Shown: positions 8,077 through 16,136 of the stretch, one piece after another
How positions within the stretch are numbered: position 1 is the stretch's first letter
Layout of the letters: each line of letters starts with the position of its first letter
NCBI GenBank assembly: GCA_020629055.1
Contig: JAHDEB010000022.1
Coordinates: 1 to 44,722, forward strand
Direction of reading: 5' to 3'
DNA: 44,722 nt
Source: Chloroflexota bacterium
GTDB lineage: Bacteria; Chloroflexota; Anaerolineae; Promineifilales; Promineifilaceae
Notes under the pieces: generated by a model
The model's input: the letters and a program-made list of their open reading frames with translations, nothing else
Databases searched by the model: none
Told to the model about the DNA's origin: nothing
Position numbers and translations under genes: made by a program

Positions 8077-8117
8077 AAAAAGGGGTAGGTAAAATCGATT
8101 TTACCTACCCCTTTTTT
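8077..8117. terminator. Bidirectional terminator between convergent genes
   Basis: A perfect 40-bp palindrome centred at 8096/8097, with A5 on the left and T6 on the right, separates the rightward DUF3179 operon from the leftward arylsulfotransferase gene. It serves both. Confidence 0.93.
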
Positions 8118-8129
8118 ATTTGCTATCAA

Positions 8130-10625
8130 CTACCGATTAAAGCTCTGATACCGCGCTTCGATTTCGGCCGGTGACAGGACCCGCTCATAAAAGACGACCT
8201 CATCAATCATCCCATCAAAGAACACCGCCTCATCCCGCGTCGTGCCGATATAGATTTCATCTTTCAGCTCAATTTGGTCTAACTTATGATCGTCCAATAT
8301 CGATGCCTCTTCAAGTCGGCCATCAACAAATAGCTTCAACTCATTATCCGTCACATCAAATGTGAAAATAACTTGATGCCACTCGCCATCATTGATCACC
8401 GTTTGGCCATCATACAGTTTTCGAACGCCATTATGGGATGCTTCCATGAGTTCAACTCGCAGTGTGCCGGTTGGGGAAAGAGCCATTTGTCCCCAAGACC
8501 AATACCCACGCGTCGCCATAATCCCAGACCAAACTTTTGTTGAGGTTGTATTGACCCATGCTTCAAACGTGTATTTTGTTCGAACCGGGTTTTGTCCTTC
8601 TATAACTATGAAGTCATCTTCTTCAAAATTGAACGCGCGATTTCGTACACCATCCAACACCATTGTCGGGCAAGATGAATCGTGGCACTCTCCCCTTGTA
8701 AGAGATGGGTTTTCCCCATCTTTGAATTCTTGTACACCGCTCCCCTCATCCAATGGTAACCAATATACAGAGTCTGTTGGGAACAGTTTTGCTTGTCCAG
8801 GAATCTGAAGAAGCGGAGCAAATAACTGATAAATGATATACTCCCCTACATATCGATCATTGGTTCGCTGGTCTATCAACACAACTTGGTAATATTCGAA
8901 ACTAGGCCATGGGCTAACATCTAGCTGGTCTTCAAAACCGGTTCGACCTTGGGTGGTTAACAGCGTTGCCGTGTCTTTTTCTACCCCGCCCCATATTTCA
9001 TACAGGTAGTTTTCTCCACTAGGATCGGTCACACCATTGCTGCTGAAATATAGTATTTGCTCACTTTGATCTAGAACAACGATCGGGTTTTCAGGTTCCC
9101 CCTCCCAAGGAAATCGAAGGGCTCGGTAACTGACGGTAGACTCGCCCATTCGATTTCTCGAGAAGTAATACCGGACAATTTCCCGGTCCTCTGCATCATA
9201 CTCAGTTGCAAACTCATATTGATCGCTGCCCCACCCAACTAATTTATTGCTGTTGGGTAGCCATTGAGCATTACCCATCGCAATTGAACTACCAGATCCA
9301 ATATCACGCACTTCATATGCCGTTTTAGTCACCTCGTCCAACTCATACTCAAGGGCGCGAGAATACCAACGCCCTGAATTATCAAAAAGTGACAAATTCC
9401 CATTGGGCAAGCGGCGTGCATCGTGTTGCTTTTCGAAAAGAATAGAATTGCCTAACAGCTCAAATTCATTGTTCCGGCCGCCAAATCGCCAAATCACATC
9501 CCCGGTGGTCCGACTGATTTTTGTGATCTCATCGATGTGTCGGCTAGAAACGAGCCAATTCCCATCCGTATCAACCTCAATTGAGTTCCCATGCACATAG
9601 TCGATGGTGCCCCGTCGGCCGGGACCAGAAATATCGATGGTTGCATCGGTAATTTTGAAATGATCCCAACTGCGCCATTGAAAGATCACATTTCCGGCCG
9701 GATCAAGTTCCTGCAATACCATCCCCTCTACAGGCACGTCATATCCCTCAACCTGTTGCGGGTCATACACCATTAAAACATAGTTTCCGTTGGGTAAAAT
9801 AAGCAGCTCATGGTTGTCGGTTAAATATCCGTTCCCCGCTTCAAAGGTTTCAACCCACTGATAATTTTTGTCCAACCCCTTAAAACAATCGTTTGTCCCA
9901 TCAAAGAAGGTCAACAACCCATTCGGCTGCTTTTTAAAATCTATCGACGGGGGGCCAGATGTTAGCTCACGATAAAAAACCAGCTCCCCATCATTATCAG
10001 CAATCATCAGGTAGTTGATGCTATCCCTAGGTGAATCCCACTGAAACGTTGATAAAAACAGATATCCCTCGGCCGTAGTTGTGTCCGTAATTTTGACATC
10101 AACACCAATTGATGGCACTTCTGCCGGCACCGTCTTATATTTGCCAGAAGATCCTTGTAACGGGCTCGTAAACCGTTCTGGTGCATTTTCACCGCAAACG
10201 TTATCAGGCCCAACTTCATTAGCAGAAACGTCAAATGAAAAAGAGAGCGCTTCTAGGGTTCCCCCTTGGCCGTCTTTGGCCCCGGCCTCGACCAAAACCT
10301 CGACCGTTTCATTTGGCAAAAAGGGCTTATCGGGTTTAAACAGGGCTGCTTGATTGTCATCAACCAGCACCACGTCTCCGGCCACTTGACCGCTTTCAGA
10401 TCCGATTACACTAAATTCAATTGCTCCCGCAGCATCTGCGCTAAAACCGGTTGTCGGCCGAATCAAAATCGTTTGTTTCGCTGAAACGTATTGAGCACCA
10501 GCCCTTGGTGATGTATAAACATAGCTGGCCGTCGGGCTCGCTGAAGCAAAACTATTGTATGTAAATGTTGATATTAAAGTCACCAGCAGAATATTGAAGA
10601 ATAGAAGCTGTATTTTCTTTGTCAT
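8130..10625 (-). CDS. Secreted arylsulfotransferase-family protein with Ig-like and LamG domains
   Basis: The 831-aa product begins with a signal peptide (MTKKIQLLFFNILLV to about residue 28), followed by a bacterial Ig-like (Big_5) domain to about 130. A beta-propeller of the arylsulfotransferase type spans about 150-520, with the characteristic stretches DNHELLILPNG, DYVHGNSIEVD and QHDARRLPNGNLSLFDNSG; the conserved histidines of the family are visible in these. The C-terminal 200 residues form a LamG/concanavalin-like domain (YTFEAWVNT, DGEWHQVIFTF, LFVDG, GMIDEVVFYERVLSPAEIE). An AAGGAG ribosome binding site precedes the ATG. The enzyme would act outside the cell on phenolic sulfates or only bind them; the LamG part probably binds a glycan or protein. 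It is transcribed alone. Confidence 0.88.
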   Translation of the reverse strand: MTKKIQLLFFNILLVTLISTFTYNSFASASPTASYVYTSPRAGAQYVSAKQTILIRPTTGFSADAAGAIEFSVIGSESGQVAGDVVLVDDNQAALFKPDKPFLPNETVEVLVEAGAKDGQGGTLEALSFSFDVSANEVGPDNVCGENAPERFTSPLQGSSGKYKTVPAEVPSIGVDVKITDTTTAEGYLFLSTFQWDSPRDSINYLMIADNDGELVFYRELTSGPPSIDFKKQPNGLLTFFDGTNDCFKGLDKNYQWVETFEAGNGYLTDNHELLILPNGNYVLMVYDPQQVEGYDVPVEGMVLQELDPAGNVIFQWRSWDHFKITDATIDISGPGRRGTIDYVHGNSIEVDTDGNWLVSSRHIDEITKISRTTGDVIWRFGGRNNEFELLGNSILFEKQHDARRLPNGNLSLFDNSGRWYSRALEYELDEVTKTAYEVRDIGSGSSIAMGNAQWLPNSNKLVGWGSDQYEFATEYDAEDREIVRYYFSRNRMGESTVSYRALRFPWEGEPENPIVVLDQSEQILYFSSNGVTDPSGENYLYEIWGGVEKDTATLLTTQGRTGFEDQLDVSPWPSFEYYQVVLIDQRTNDRYVGEYIIYQLFAPLLQIPGQAKLFPTDSVYWLPLDEGSGVQEFKDGENPSLTRGECHDSSCPTMVLDGVRNRAFNFEEDDFIVIEGQNPVRTKYTFEAWVNTTSTKVWSGIMATRGYWSWGQMALSPTGTLRVELMEASHNGVRKLYDGQTVINDGEWHQVIFTFDVTDNELKLFVDGRLEEASILDDHKLDQIELKDEIYIGTTRDEAVFFDGMIDEVVFYERVLSPAEIEARYQSFNR

Positions 10626-10971
10626 AATGTACTCCTTAAATTTGTAGATTTAACAATGATTTGGTTGCTCAAACAGCCCCATATTGGCAGACTAGTAAGA
10701 AGCATTGCTCAATTATTTAGATATGAGATGGGTGATGCAGAAACTCCGAACAAAACAGGTTTTGAGATTTCAACCGTAAAAGTCTGTTTTGTTCCTTTTT
10801 GGTAACTATGCAGGACGACCAATGTTGCTCGGTAGATTGGTCCAGTTTGACACAAGGTGATGCGTTGAACGAATAAGCTAGCTAAAAACTGGCCCAATCT
10901 AGGGAAAATATTAGCACCCCTTGGATAGTTACCCTTTTTGCTCACAATCGGCCGAATAATCCGCTTCCTTC
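10626..10971. other. Intergenic region (346 bp) with nested inverted repeats
   Basis: This gap lies between two divergent genes and holds no convincing ORF. It contains GAACAAAACAG/CTGTTTTGTTC at 10748-10758 and 10784-10794, GACCAAT/ATTGGTC at 10817-10823 and 10835-10841, and a wider pair GGTAACTAT/ATAGTTACC at 10801-10809 and 10925-10933. Promoters for both flanking genes must lie here but I could not pin them. Confidence 0.6.
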
Positions 10972-12297
10972 ATGCCACATAGACCCAGGATAAAAAAACG
11001 AAAACCCCAGATGCAGACATACCGCATCCCGTTTTCAGCACTCAGTGGGAATTTAGCCCAGATGGTGTTTGCCGATGCGCTTTACTTTTTGCTGGGCAAG
11101 CGCGGCTTCACACAACATGAAACCGACAGGCATGTAGAAACCAATTTAGATGAGCTGACCCAACTGACCGGCTTAACCTCAAAAACGCTGCGCAAAATGA
11201 TCGATGGTGGGCTCAGCCAGCCCGAACCCTTTCGACTTCGCCAGAACCAAGGGTTTGCGGCCCATACATTTACCTTCGGTTTTGACCAATACGAAGAGCA
11301 ATTTTTGGCTAAATATGCGCGCAAGCCTTTCAGCTATTTACAGCAAAATTGGTGTTCGACCCTCGCTCTCCCGTACCCAAACGCACAAAAATCTTCCCGC
11401 TTTCCTTTGGCGATCCTCAATGTATTTTGGCGCAAACCCAATGGCAAAGTCATCCGGTTTAGCGAGCTGTCTAAACGCATTCAAAAACCAAATTCAACGT
11501 CACCCCCAGACCCGCTTTTTGTACATCAAGCGCTGGAACATCTTCAGAAGTTGGAGTTAATCACGCAAGTCGATTCAGGCGGCTATCGATTCCAGCGAGA
11601 GCAACTGTCCCAAGATGGCTATCGAATCTGGCAGCACCAAGTTTTGCACCAGCAATCAAAAGCGTCTGAAGAGCTGATTGAATGGGGGCAAGCTCAGAAC
11701 CCAAAATTGGCACAGGTGGCGCAAGAACTAATCAGATTGGGCAACTACGATTTTGATACAAACTTTCGCAAAATATTTAACTCTTTGTCACTCGTCCGGC
11801 TAGAAACTGATTTGCCATGGTTGCAGTATGCGGTTAAACGCCATCGACATCGGCCGGCCACGGCCGATCGTTGGGCAAAGTGTTGGAAACTGTATGAAAA
11901 CAGCTTAGCAGCAAACCAAACACGCCAGCAGTCTGCAAAAGTTAAACTTTATTTGAAAGATCAGGTTGAACATGTTGCCGTTTTAAAGCTAGAATCGATC
12001 GAAAAGCACACCTTACGCTGGGGAAAGATCGTCATCTGGGTCAATGATAAAAGGCAGCAGCTAACCGGTTACGGTCACAATGAAACGATTCTAACCATGC
12101 TGCAAAAAGGAAAACGGTTGGTCTGGCAGCGAGAGCTCACAGACGAAAATGAGTTGGTCCGTTTTGATTTAACCGCAGATATGCAGCAGGATCTTTCAGA
12201 CATCTGCTACCGCTTGAAGATGAGAGCGTCCGCCCCACTCCCCCAAGTCAAAATTGAAGCTCAAATCGAAGCTGAATTTCTTAAACCAAGTGATTAA
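10972..12297 (+). CDS. Hypothetical protein with winged-helix-like segments
   Basis: I do not recognise this 441-aa protein. The N-terminal 110 residues include NLDELTQLTGLTSKTLRKMIDGG, which reads like a helix-turn-helix, and a second wHTH-like stretch (RFSELSKRIQKPN... FVHQALEHLQKLELITQVDSGGYRF) lies near residues 160-205. The C-terminal third looks strand-rich (KVKLYLKDQVEHVAVLKLE, KIVIWVNDKRQQLTGYG). There is no signal peptide or membrane segment. An alternative start is the ATG at 11011. It abuts the NERD-FHA gene (26 bp between the stop and the preferred start), which is followed by a Ser/Thr kinase, so it may be a DNA-binding part of that module. Confidence 0.75.
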   Translation: MPHRPRIKKRKPQMQTYRIPFSALSGNLAQMVFADALYFLLGKRGFTQHETDRHVETNLDELTQLTGLTSKTLRKMIDGGLSQPEPFRLRQNQGFAAHTFTFGFDQYEEQFLAKYARKPFSYLQQNWCSTLALPYPNAQKSSRFPLAILNVFWRKPNGKVIRFSELSKRIQKPNSTSPPDPLFVHQALEHLQKLELITQVDSGGYRFQREQLSQDGYRIWQHQVLHQQSKASEELIEWGQAQNPKLAQVAQELIRLGNYDFDTNFRKIFNSLSLVRLETDLPWLQYAVKRHRHRPATADRWAKCWKLYENSLAANQTRQQSAKVKLYLKDQVEHVAVLKLESIEKHTLRWGKIVIWVNDKRQQLTGYGHNETILTMLQKGKRLVWQRELTDENELVRFDLTADMQQDLSDICYRLKMRASAPLPQVKIEAQIEAEFLKPSD

Positions 12298-12322
12298 CTT
12301 CTATCTACACACCCCGTATGTG

Positions 12323-13297
12323 ATGGCGCAAAACGAAACCCGCGCCGTCTTTCAAATCGCGCGCTTGTTAACACAGGCATTCCCGATAGGCCAAGATAAG
12401 CCGTTCTCGCTTATTTGTAACATCGACCCGGATCAAGATCCCAGCCTCAAAACGCTTGGGCTGCCCCAGCTAGACGCCTTGCTGATTGCACCTGATTTTG
12501 TGGCCATAATCGAACTGAAAAATTACTTTGATCCAATTGAAGGCAGCAGTGCAAAAGGGGCATGGAACGCGCGAACCAAGAAGGGGCGACAACGAGTATT
12601 GGGTGGATCGAAGAAAAACCCTTATCTGCAAATGAAGCATATGCGCTCGGTTTGGTCCTCGTTTTTAGGTGATAGTTTGGCAGCATGGCCGGAGCTCAAT
12701 TGGCGGCAGCTGAATGGATTTTTACTATTCCACCCCTACCTGCATCCGAAATCTAAAATCACCATTCCGCCAGAGGATGATTACTACATGCAGGTGGGTG
12801 GGGTTACCGATATCGCTAGACTGGTTCACACAACCGCATCGGCCCAGTTAAATTTGAATTCGGCGCAGGCGGCCGCCCTAATCGGCCGACTTAATGTCAA
12901 ACCTTGGAAAGAGATTTACACCATCTTGTCGATCCCGGTCGGGTTTATTCACGTGGTTGAGCCTGATAAACCGCTGGTGCGCCACCCGATTCACCAATTT
13001 GATGAATGGACCATCGGCCGGTCCACAACCCAACCCCATCACATCCAACTCAGCCATCCAAAAATTAGCGGAACACATGCTAAGTTAACCGCATTAGAAG
13101 ATGGGCTGTTTCTAGACGATCTTGACAGTCGAAATGGAATTTTTGATGAGAAAGGGGCTCGTATTCAACAGAGAGCGAAGTTAGAAGAAAATCAGCTTTT
13201 TTACCTTGGCGCTCCCACCTCAGAAAACGGGGTTCAAATTTGGCTTGAACCGATAGATCCCAATAAACACGCGGCCCCCACACGGCAAACGATTTAA
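12323..13297 (+). CDS. NERD nuclease-FHA domain fusion protein
   Basis: The 324-aa product combines two recognisable domains. Residues 1-130 form a NERD (nuclease-related) domain, with D51 in QLDALL and E64-L-K66 in AIIELKNY giving the D...ExK catalytic signature of the restriction-endonuclease-like fold. Residues about 222-310 form an FHA domain, with IGR (R233), the SHPKISGTHAKL phosphothreonine-contact loop and LDSRNGIF. FHA domains bind phosphothreonine peptides, so its natural partner is the Ser/Thr kinase encoded downstream. I chose the ATG at 12323; a TTG at 12254 would overlap the previous gene. The nuclease may be recruited or switched by phosphorylation. Role unknown; defence or DNA damage response are possibilities only. 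Confidence 0.85.
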   Translation: MAQNETRAVFQIARLLTQAFPIGQDKPFSLICNIDPDQDPSLKTLGLPQLDALLIAPDFVAIIELKNYFDPIEGSSAKGAWNARTKKGRQRVLGGSKKNPYLQMKHMRSVWSSFLGDSLAAWPELNWRQLNGFLLFHPYLHPKSKITIPPEDDYYMQVGGVTDIARLVHTTASAQLNLNSAQAAALIGRLNVKPWKEIYTILSIPVGFIHVVEPDKPLVRHPIHQFDEWTIGRSTTQPHHIQLSHPKISGTHAKLTALEDGLFLDDLDSRNGIFDEKGARIQQRAKLEENQLFYLGAPTSENGVQIWLEPIDPNKHAAPTRQTI

Positions 13298-13622
13298 TCT
13301 TTAAACTTAAGCAGGACAATTTGGCAAAAAAAAAGGATAATTGCGGAATGCCTCGCAATTATCCAAATTGGTGATAATACCCAGAATAAATTCCAAGTAG
13401 TGTGAACCTTTGGCACCTGTTCATCATTGCTGACCCGGAAAACCAATATCCTTGATCAACAGTTCTTTTTTCCAGACGACTTAACTAACTTTGTACCCAA
13501 CATGCTCACATGTTAGACACAGCAAATTGCAAAAGTTAGTCGGGCCTGTGATAAGATAACTATAACATCATTAACTAAAAAAATAAATCTGAAACATTTT
13601 TAATTTCATCTGAATTGAAACA
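13298..13622. other. Intergenic region (325 bp) with hairpins; possible minus-strand small RNA
   Basis: No ORF is convincing here. From left to right it holds a minus-strand terminator (separate entry), a region with TGAAC/GTTCA-type pairing near 13400-13425, a nested hairpin with ACTAACTTT/AAAGTTAGT at 13484-13492 and 13532-13540 enclosing AACATG/CATGTT, and an AT-rich stretch before the kinase start that should carry its promoter. Confidence 0.5.
13327..13364 (-). terminator. Minus-strand intrinsic terminator with T9 run
   Basis: GGATAATTGCG (13335-13345) pairs with CGCAATTATCC (13354-13364) over an 8-base loop. On the minus strand the stem is followed by nine T residues. On the plus strand it has no U-run, so it would not efficiently end the NERD-FHA transcript. 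No minus-strand gene is annotated upstream of it, which suggests an unannotated short RNA. Confidence 0.75.
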
Positions 13623-15395
13623 ATGCTCCCTACAAACTTCGGCCGCTACAAAATTGAGAGCGTGTTAAACCACGGCGGGATGTCTACCGTTTATTTGGCC
13701 AATGATCCCATCGTTAATCGCAAAGTAGCAATAAAAGTATTACCTAAAACAAAGCTAAACAGCCAAAGTGCCTACAGCCGATTCCAAAGAGAAGCACAGG
13801 CGGTTGCTCGGTTGGAACACCCGATGATCGTTCCGGTCTATGATTATGGGGAACATGATGAGCAGCCCTATATCGTCATGCGGTATCTGTCTGGGGGATC
13901 GCTGGCCGACTGGATCAAAAATAAACCGCTGCCGATTTCGGTCATTATTGGCGTCCTGTCTCGCATGGTCCCAGCGTTAGAAGTGGCGCATAAGGCGGGC
14001 ATCATCCATCGAGACATTAAACCGAGCAATATCTTGCTAGACGCAAATGGGAACGCCTATCTGTCTGATTTTGGCATCATCAAGCTGTTTGATTTTTCCC
14101 AAACCCTAACCAAAGACAATCAAATTATCGGGACCCCCGTTTATATGAGCCCAGAGCAAGCCCAAGGTGAAGTTGATATCGATTCGAGGAGTGATATCTA
14201 TTCACTGGGTGTTTTATTGTTCGAAATGTTGACCGGCCATCCACCGTTTAAGGGGGACACCCCAACGAAGATTTTGATGTCTCATATCATGCAGCCATTG
14301 CCCGCATTAACTGATTATCGAGACGATTTAGATGCAAATTGGCAATCAATCATTAACACGGCGATGGCCAAGGATAAAAATGATCGGTATCCGCTCGTCA
14401 CAGATTTCCTAACAGATGTAACCGGGCAGACGGACAAAACTGAGGCGATTCCGATGAACATTGACGCCTCTACATCGACAACGCAGGTATATCAACTTGA
14501 ACCAAAACCAGAAAATGGCGGAGCAGAGCGGCGCTCGCTAAGCTACATGCTTTTAGGATTGGTAGCGACGGCGCTGATCGCGTTTGCGATTTTCCGCTTT
14601 GGCCTCTCACCAAACTCGGCCGAAAATCAACCGGAGAGTCCAGCCATCGCCCAAAGCACCCATACACCCGCCCCCGCAACCGGCACAGCGCCCCCCACGG
14701 CAACGATGACGGCCGAACCGACCGTTGCGGCCAGCAGCACCCCGGCCGCAACCTTCACCCCAGAAACTGAAAGCGTTCTTTTAGCAGACTCAACATCGAC
14801 CGCAACCGTCTCCCCTAGAAAATTCATCCAAGTCTCCCTCGAAAAAATCTCTGTGATTGATGCCCCTGAAATTAACTTAGACCTGCCCATTGGAGAGCAT
14901 CTGTTTCAGGACGTGCCATTTGATACCGGCTGGAAATTTAGCACCCACTGCACAACCAATCCGGTCAGGTATCCAACAGAGGCCCAGCTGTTCACCGCAT
15001 TTTCAGACCTAAAAAGCATCCATTTCTTGATTCAAGGGGGGCAGATCAAATTAAGTGACGAAGGCAAGGCGATCGGGAATATTCGTTTGGAATTTGACAG
15101 CGGAGATTCGATCTTGGAACCGCTCATTGCCGGGTTCAACATTCGTGATTGGCACGTCGATGACGGCCGATTTTTAGAGGTGGCATCGGCCGAAGACCGG
15201 CTGCAAAATGCATGGATTGGCCCTTGGAACAGCGCTGGGGATGAAGGACGGATCGACATGTTAACCATTGATATTCCAGAACGGCTAAACCAAGAAACTT
15301 TGGTCTCGATTGAGCTTGAAGATAGCTCTCTGGCAACGGCCGGGGCGATTGACCCATGTCTCCATCTGATCGCCTTGACCATTGAACAAAATTAG
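13623..15395 (+). CDS. Membrane Ser/Thr protein kinase (PknB-like)
   Basis: The 590-aa product has a complete Hanks-type kinase domain in residues 1-270: glycine loop LNHGGMSTVYLAN, K38 in VAIKV, catalytic D131 in HRDIKPSN, DFG, the activation segment ending GTPVYMSPEQ, and DIYSLGVLLFEML. A single membrane helix lies near 304-325. Then comes a Pro/Thr/Ala-rich linker and an extracellular domain of about 180 residues that I do not recognise; there are no PASTA repeats. It probably senses an external or envelope signal and phosphorylates cytoplasmic proteins, with the NERD-FHA protein encoded just upstream as the likely reader. The ATG at 13623 starts the kinase fold directly. Confidence 0.93.
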   Translation: MLPTNFGRYKIESVLNHGGMSTVYLANDPIVNRKVAIKVLPKTKLNSQSAYSRFQREAQAVARLEHPMIVPVYDYGEHDEQPYIVMRYLSGGSLADWIKNKPLPISVIIGVLSRMVPALEVAHKAGIIHRDIKPSNILLDANGNAYLSDFGIIKLFDFSQTLTKDNQIIGTPVYMSPEQAQGEVDIDSRSDIYSLGVLLFEMLTGHPPFKGDTPTKILMSHIMQPLPALTDYRDDLDANWQSIINTAMAKDKNDRYPLVTDFLTDVTGQTDKTEAIPMNIDASTSTTQVYQLEPKPENGGAERRSLSYMLLGLVATALIAFAIFRFGLSPNSAENQPESPAIAQSTHTPAPATGTAPPTATMTAEPTVAASSTPAATFTPETESVLLADSTSTATVSPRKFIQVSLEKISVIDAPEINLDLPIGEHLFQDVPFDTGWKFSTHCTTNPVRYPTEAQLFTAFSDLKSIHFLIQGGQIKLSDEGKAIGNIRLEFDSGDSILEPLIAGFNIRDWHVDDGRFLEVASAEDRLQNAWIGPWNSAGDEGRIDMLTIDIPERLNQETLVSIELEDSSLATAGAIDPCLHLIALTIEQN

Positions 15396-15420
15396 CCAGA
15401 ACCAGATCTTGACTACGCGC

Positions 15421-15468
15421 AAGAACAGTTGGCCCGGTTTTAATAGCCCAACAGCGCCAACTGTTCTT
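15421..15468. repeat. 12-bp inverted repeat across convergent gene ends
   Basis: AAGAACAGTTGG at 15421-15432 pairs perfectly with 15457-15468 over a 24-base spacer. The right arm is inside the 3' coding end of the STAS gene. It could stall transcription of the two converging genes, but no U-run is present on either strand. Confidence 0.6.
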
Positions 15469-15874
15469 CATGGCCGGCCGATACATTCTTAAACACCACG
15501 GCCGATGAAAAAATGCCTGCCTCCATGTCTCGCTTCATTTGTGCCAATGCGGAGTGCCCGTCAGCATAAGCGGGCGGCTTTTCACCACGAAAAATCATCA
15601 CCACACTGTATAAACCGAAAAGTCCAGCCAATGAAATTTCTTCAACTTGGGCCAAATTAATCACCAAATTACCCAGCCCTTTTTCATATGCCCGTTGCCC
15701 TTTGTTGATCAGCTCCAATGTGCTGGACTGATTAAGCGGCCCAGTCGCCTTGAGCTCGTTTCCGACAAGACGTACCGTTGGAGGCGATGTGGTTTCAAAA
15801 GTAATCGGCCGTTGCGCAACAGATAGCCGTGCAGTTAGTAAATTCCAGATTGAACGATTTTTCTCTACAAACAT
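15440..15874 (-). CDS. STAS-domain protein (anti-sigma-factor-antagonist-like)
   Basis: The 144-aa product has a STAS-like core, best seen in LVINLAQVEEISLAGLFGLYSVV, preceded by PTVRLVGNELKATGPLNQSSTLEL. In SpoIIAA-type antagonists the equivalent loop reads DSSGL, with the phosphorylated Ser second. Here it reads SLAGL, so the phosphoacceptor position is Leu and the Asp is Ser, and control by phosphorylation at the usual site is unlikely. I chose the ATG at 15874 because AGGAG precedes it by 8 bases; an upstream in-frame start at 15991 lacks this. No anti-sigma kinase gene is adjacent. It ends the leftward run that includes the MFS and ABC exporters, 258 bp upstream. Confidence 0.75.
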   Translation of the reverse strand: MFVEKNRSIWNLLTARLSVAQRPITFETTSPPTVRLVGNELKATGPLNQSSTLELINKGQRAYEKGLGNLVINLAQVEEISLAGLFGLYSVVMIFRGEKPPAYADGHSALAQMKRDMEAGIFSSAVVFKNVSAGHEEQLALLGY

Positions 15875-16059
15875 GTTTTGTCTCCTGTATGTTGTGAAAT
15901 CATATTTGAAGAATAATCGACCATCGTTTCCATTTCGTTGCCGAGAGACATCCACACCGAAATTCGTGGGGGCTACGACAATTTCCGGCAAATCTTGTTT
16001 AAACGGCTCCTCTCCATGAAATTGTCTCGCTCCGATATGGCATGTAAATCATTAGGCGA

Positions 16060-16136
16060 GACATTCGCACCTAATTTTGCCAATCCTCTCAATTGATTCG
16101 GCGAATGTCATCGCCCCTACGCAGAATCGCCCCTAC
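16060..16136. repeat. GTAGGGGCG-type dispersed repeats and imperfect palindrome
   Basis: CGCCCCTAC occurs twice, at 16112-16120 and 16128-16136, and GACATTCGC (16060-16068) faces GCGAATGTC (16101-16109). The outermost copy supplies the stop codon of the MFS gene (TAG within GTAGGGGCG on the minus strand). The same 9-mer in both orientations flanks a 204-bp segment at 33505-33708, so it is a family of dispersed repeats. Confidence 0.6.

Noticed and set aside
10709-10945. Minus-strand ORF in the arylsulfotransferase upstream region
   Set aside because: It lies across inverted repeats, has no ribosome binding site and resembles no protein.
12254-12322. TTG start extending the NERD-FHA protein by 23 residues
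   Set aside because: It would overlap the preceding gene by 44 bp and no ribosome binding site supports it; the ATG at 12323 starts the domain naturally.
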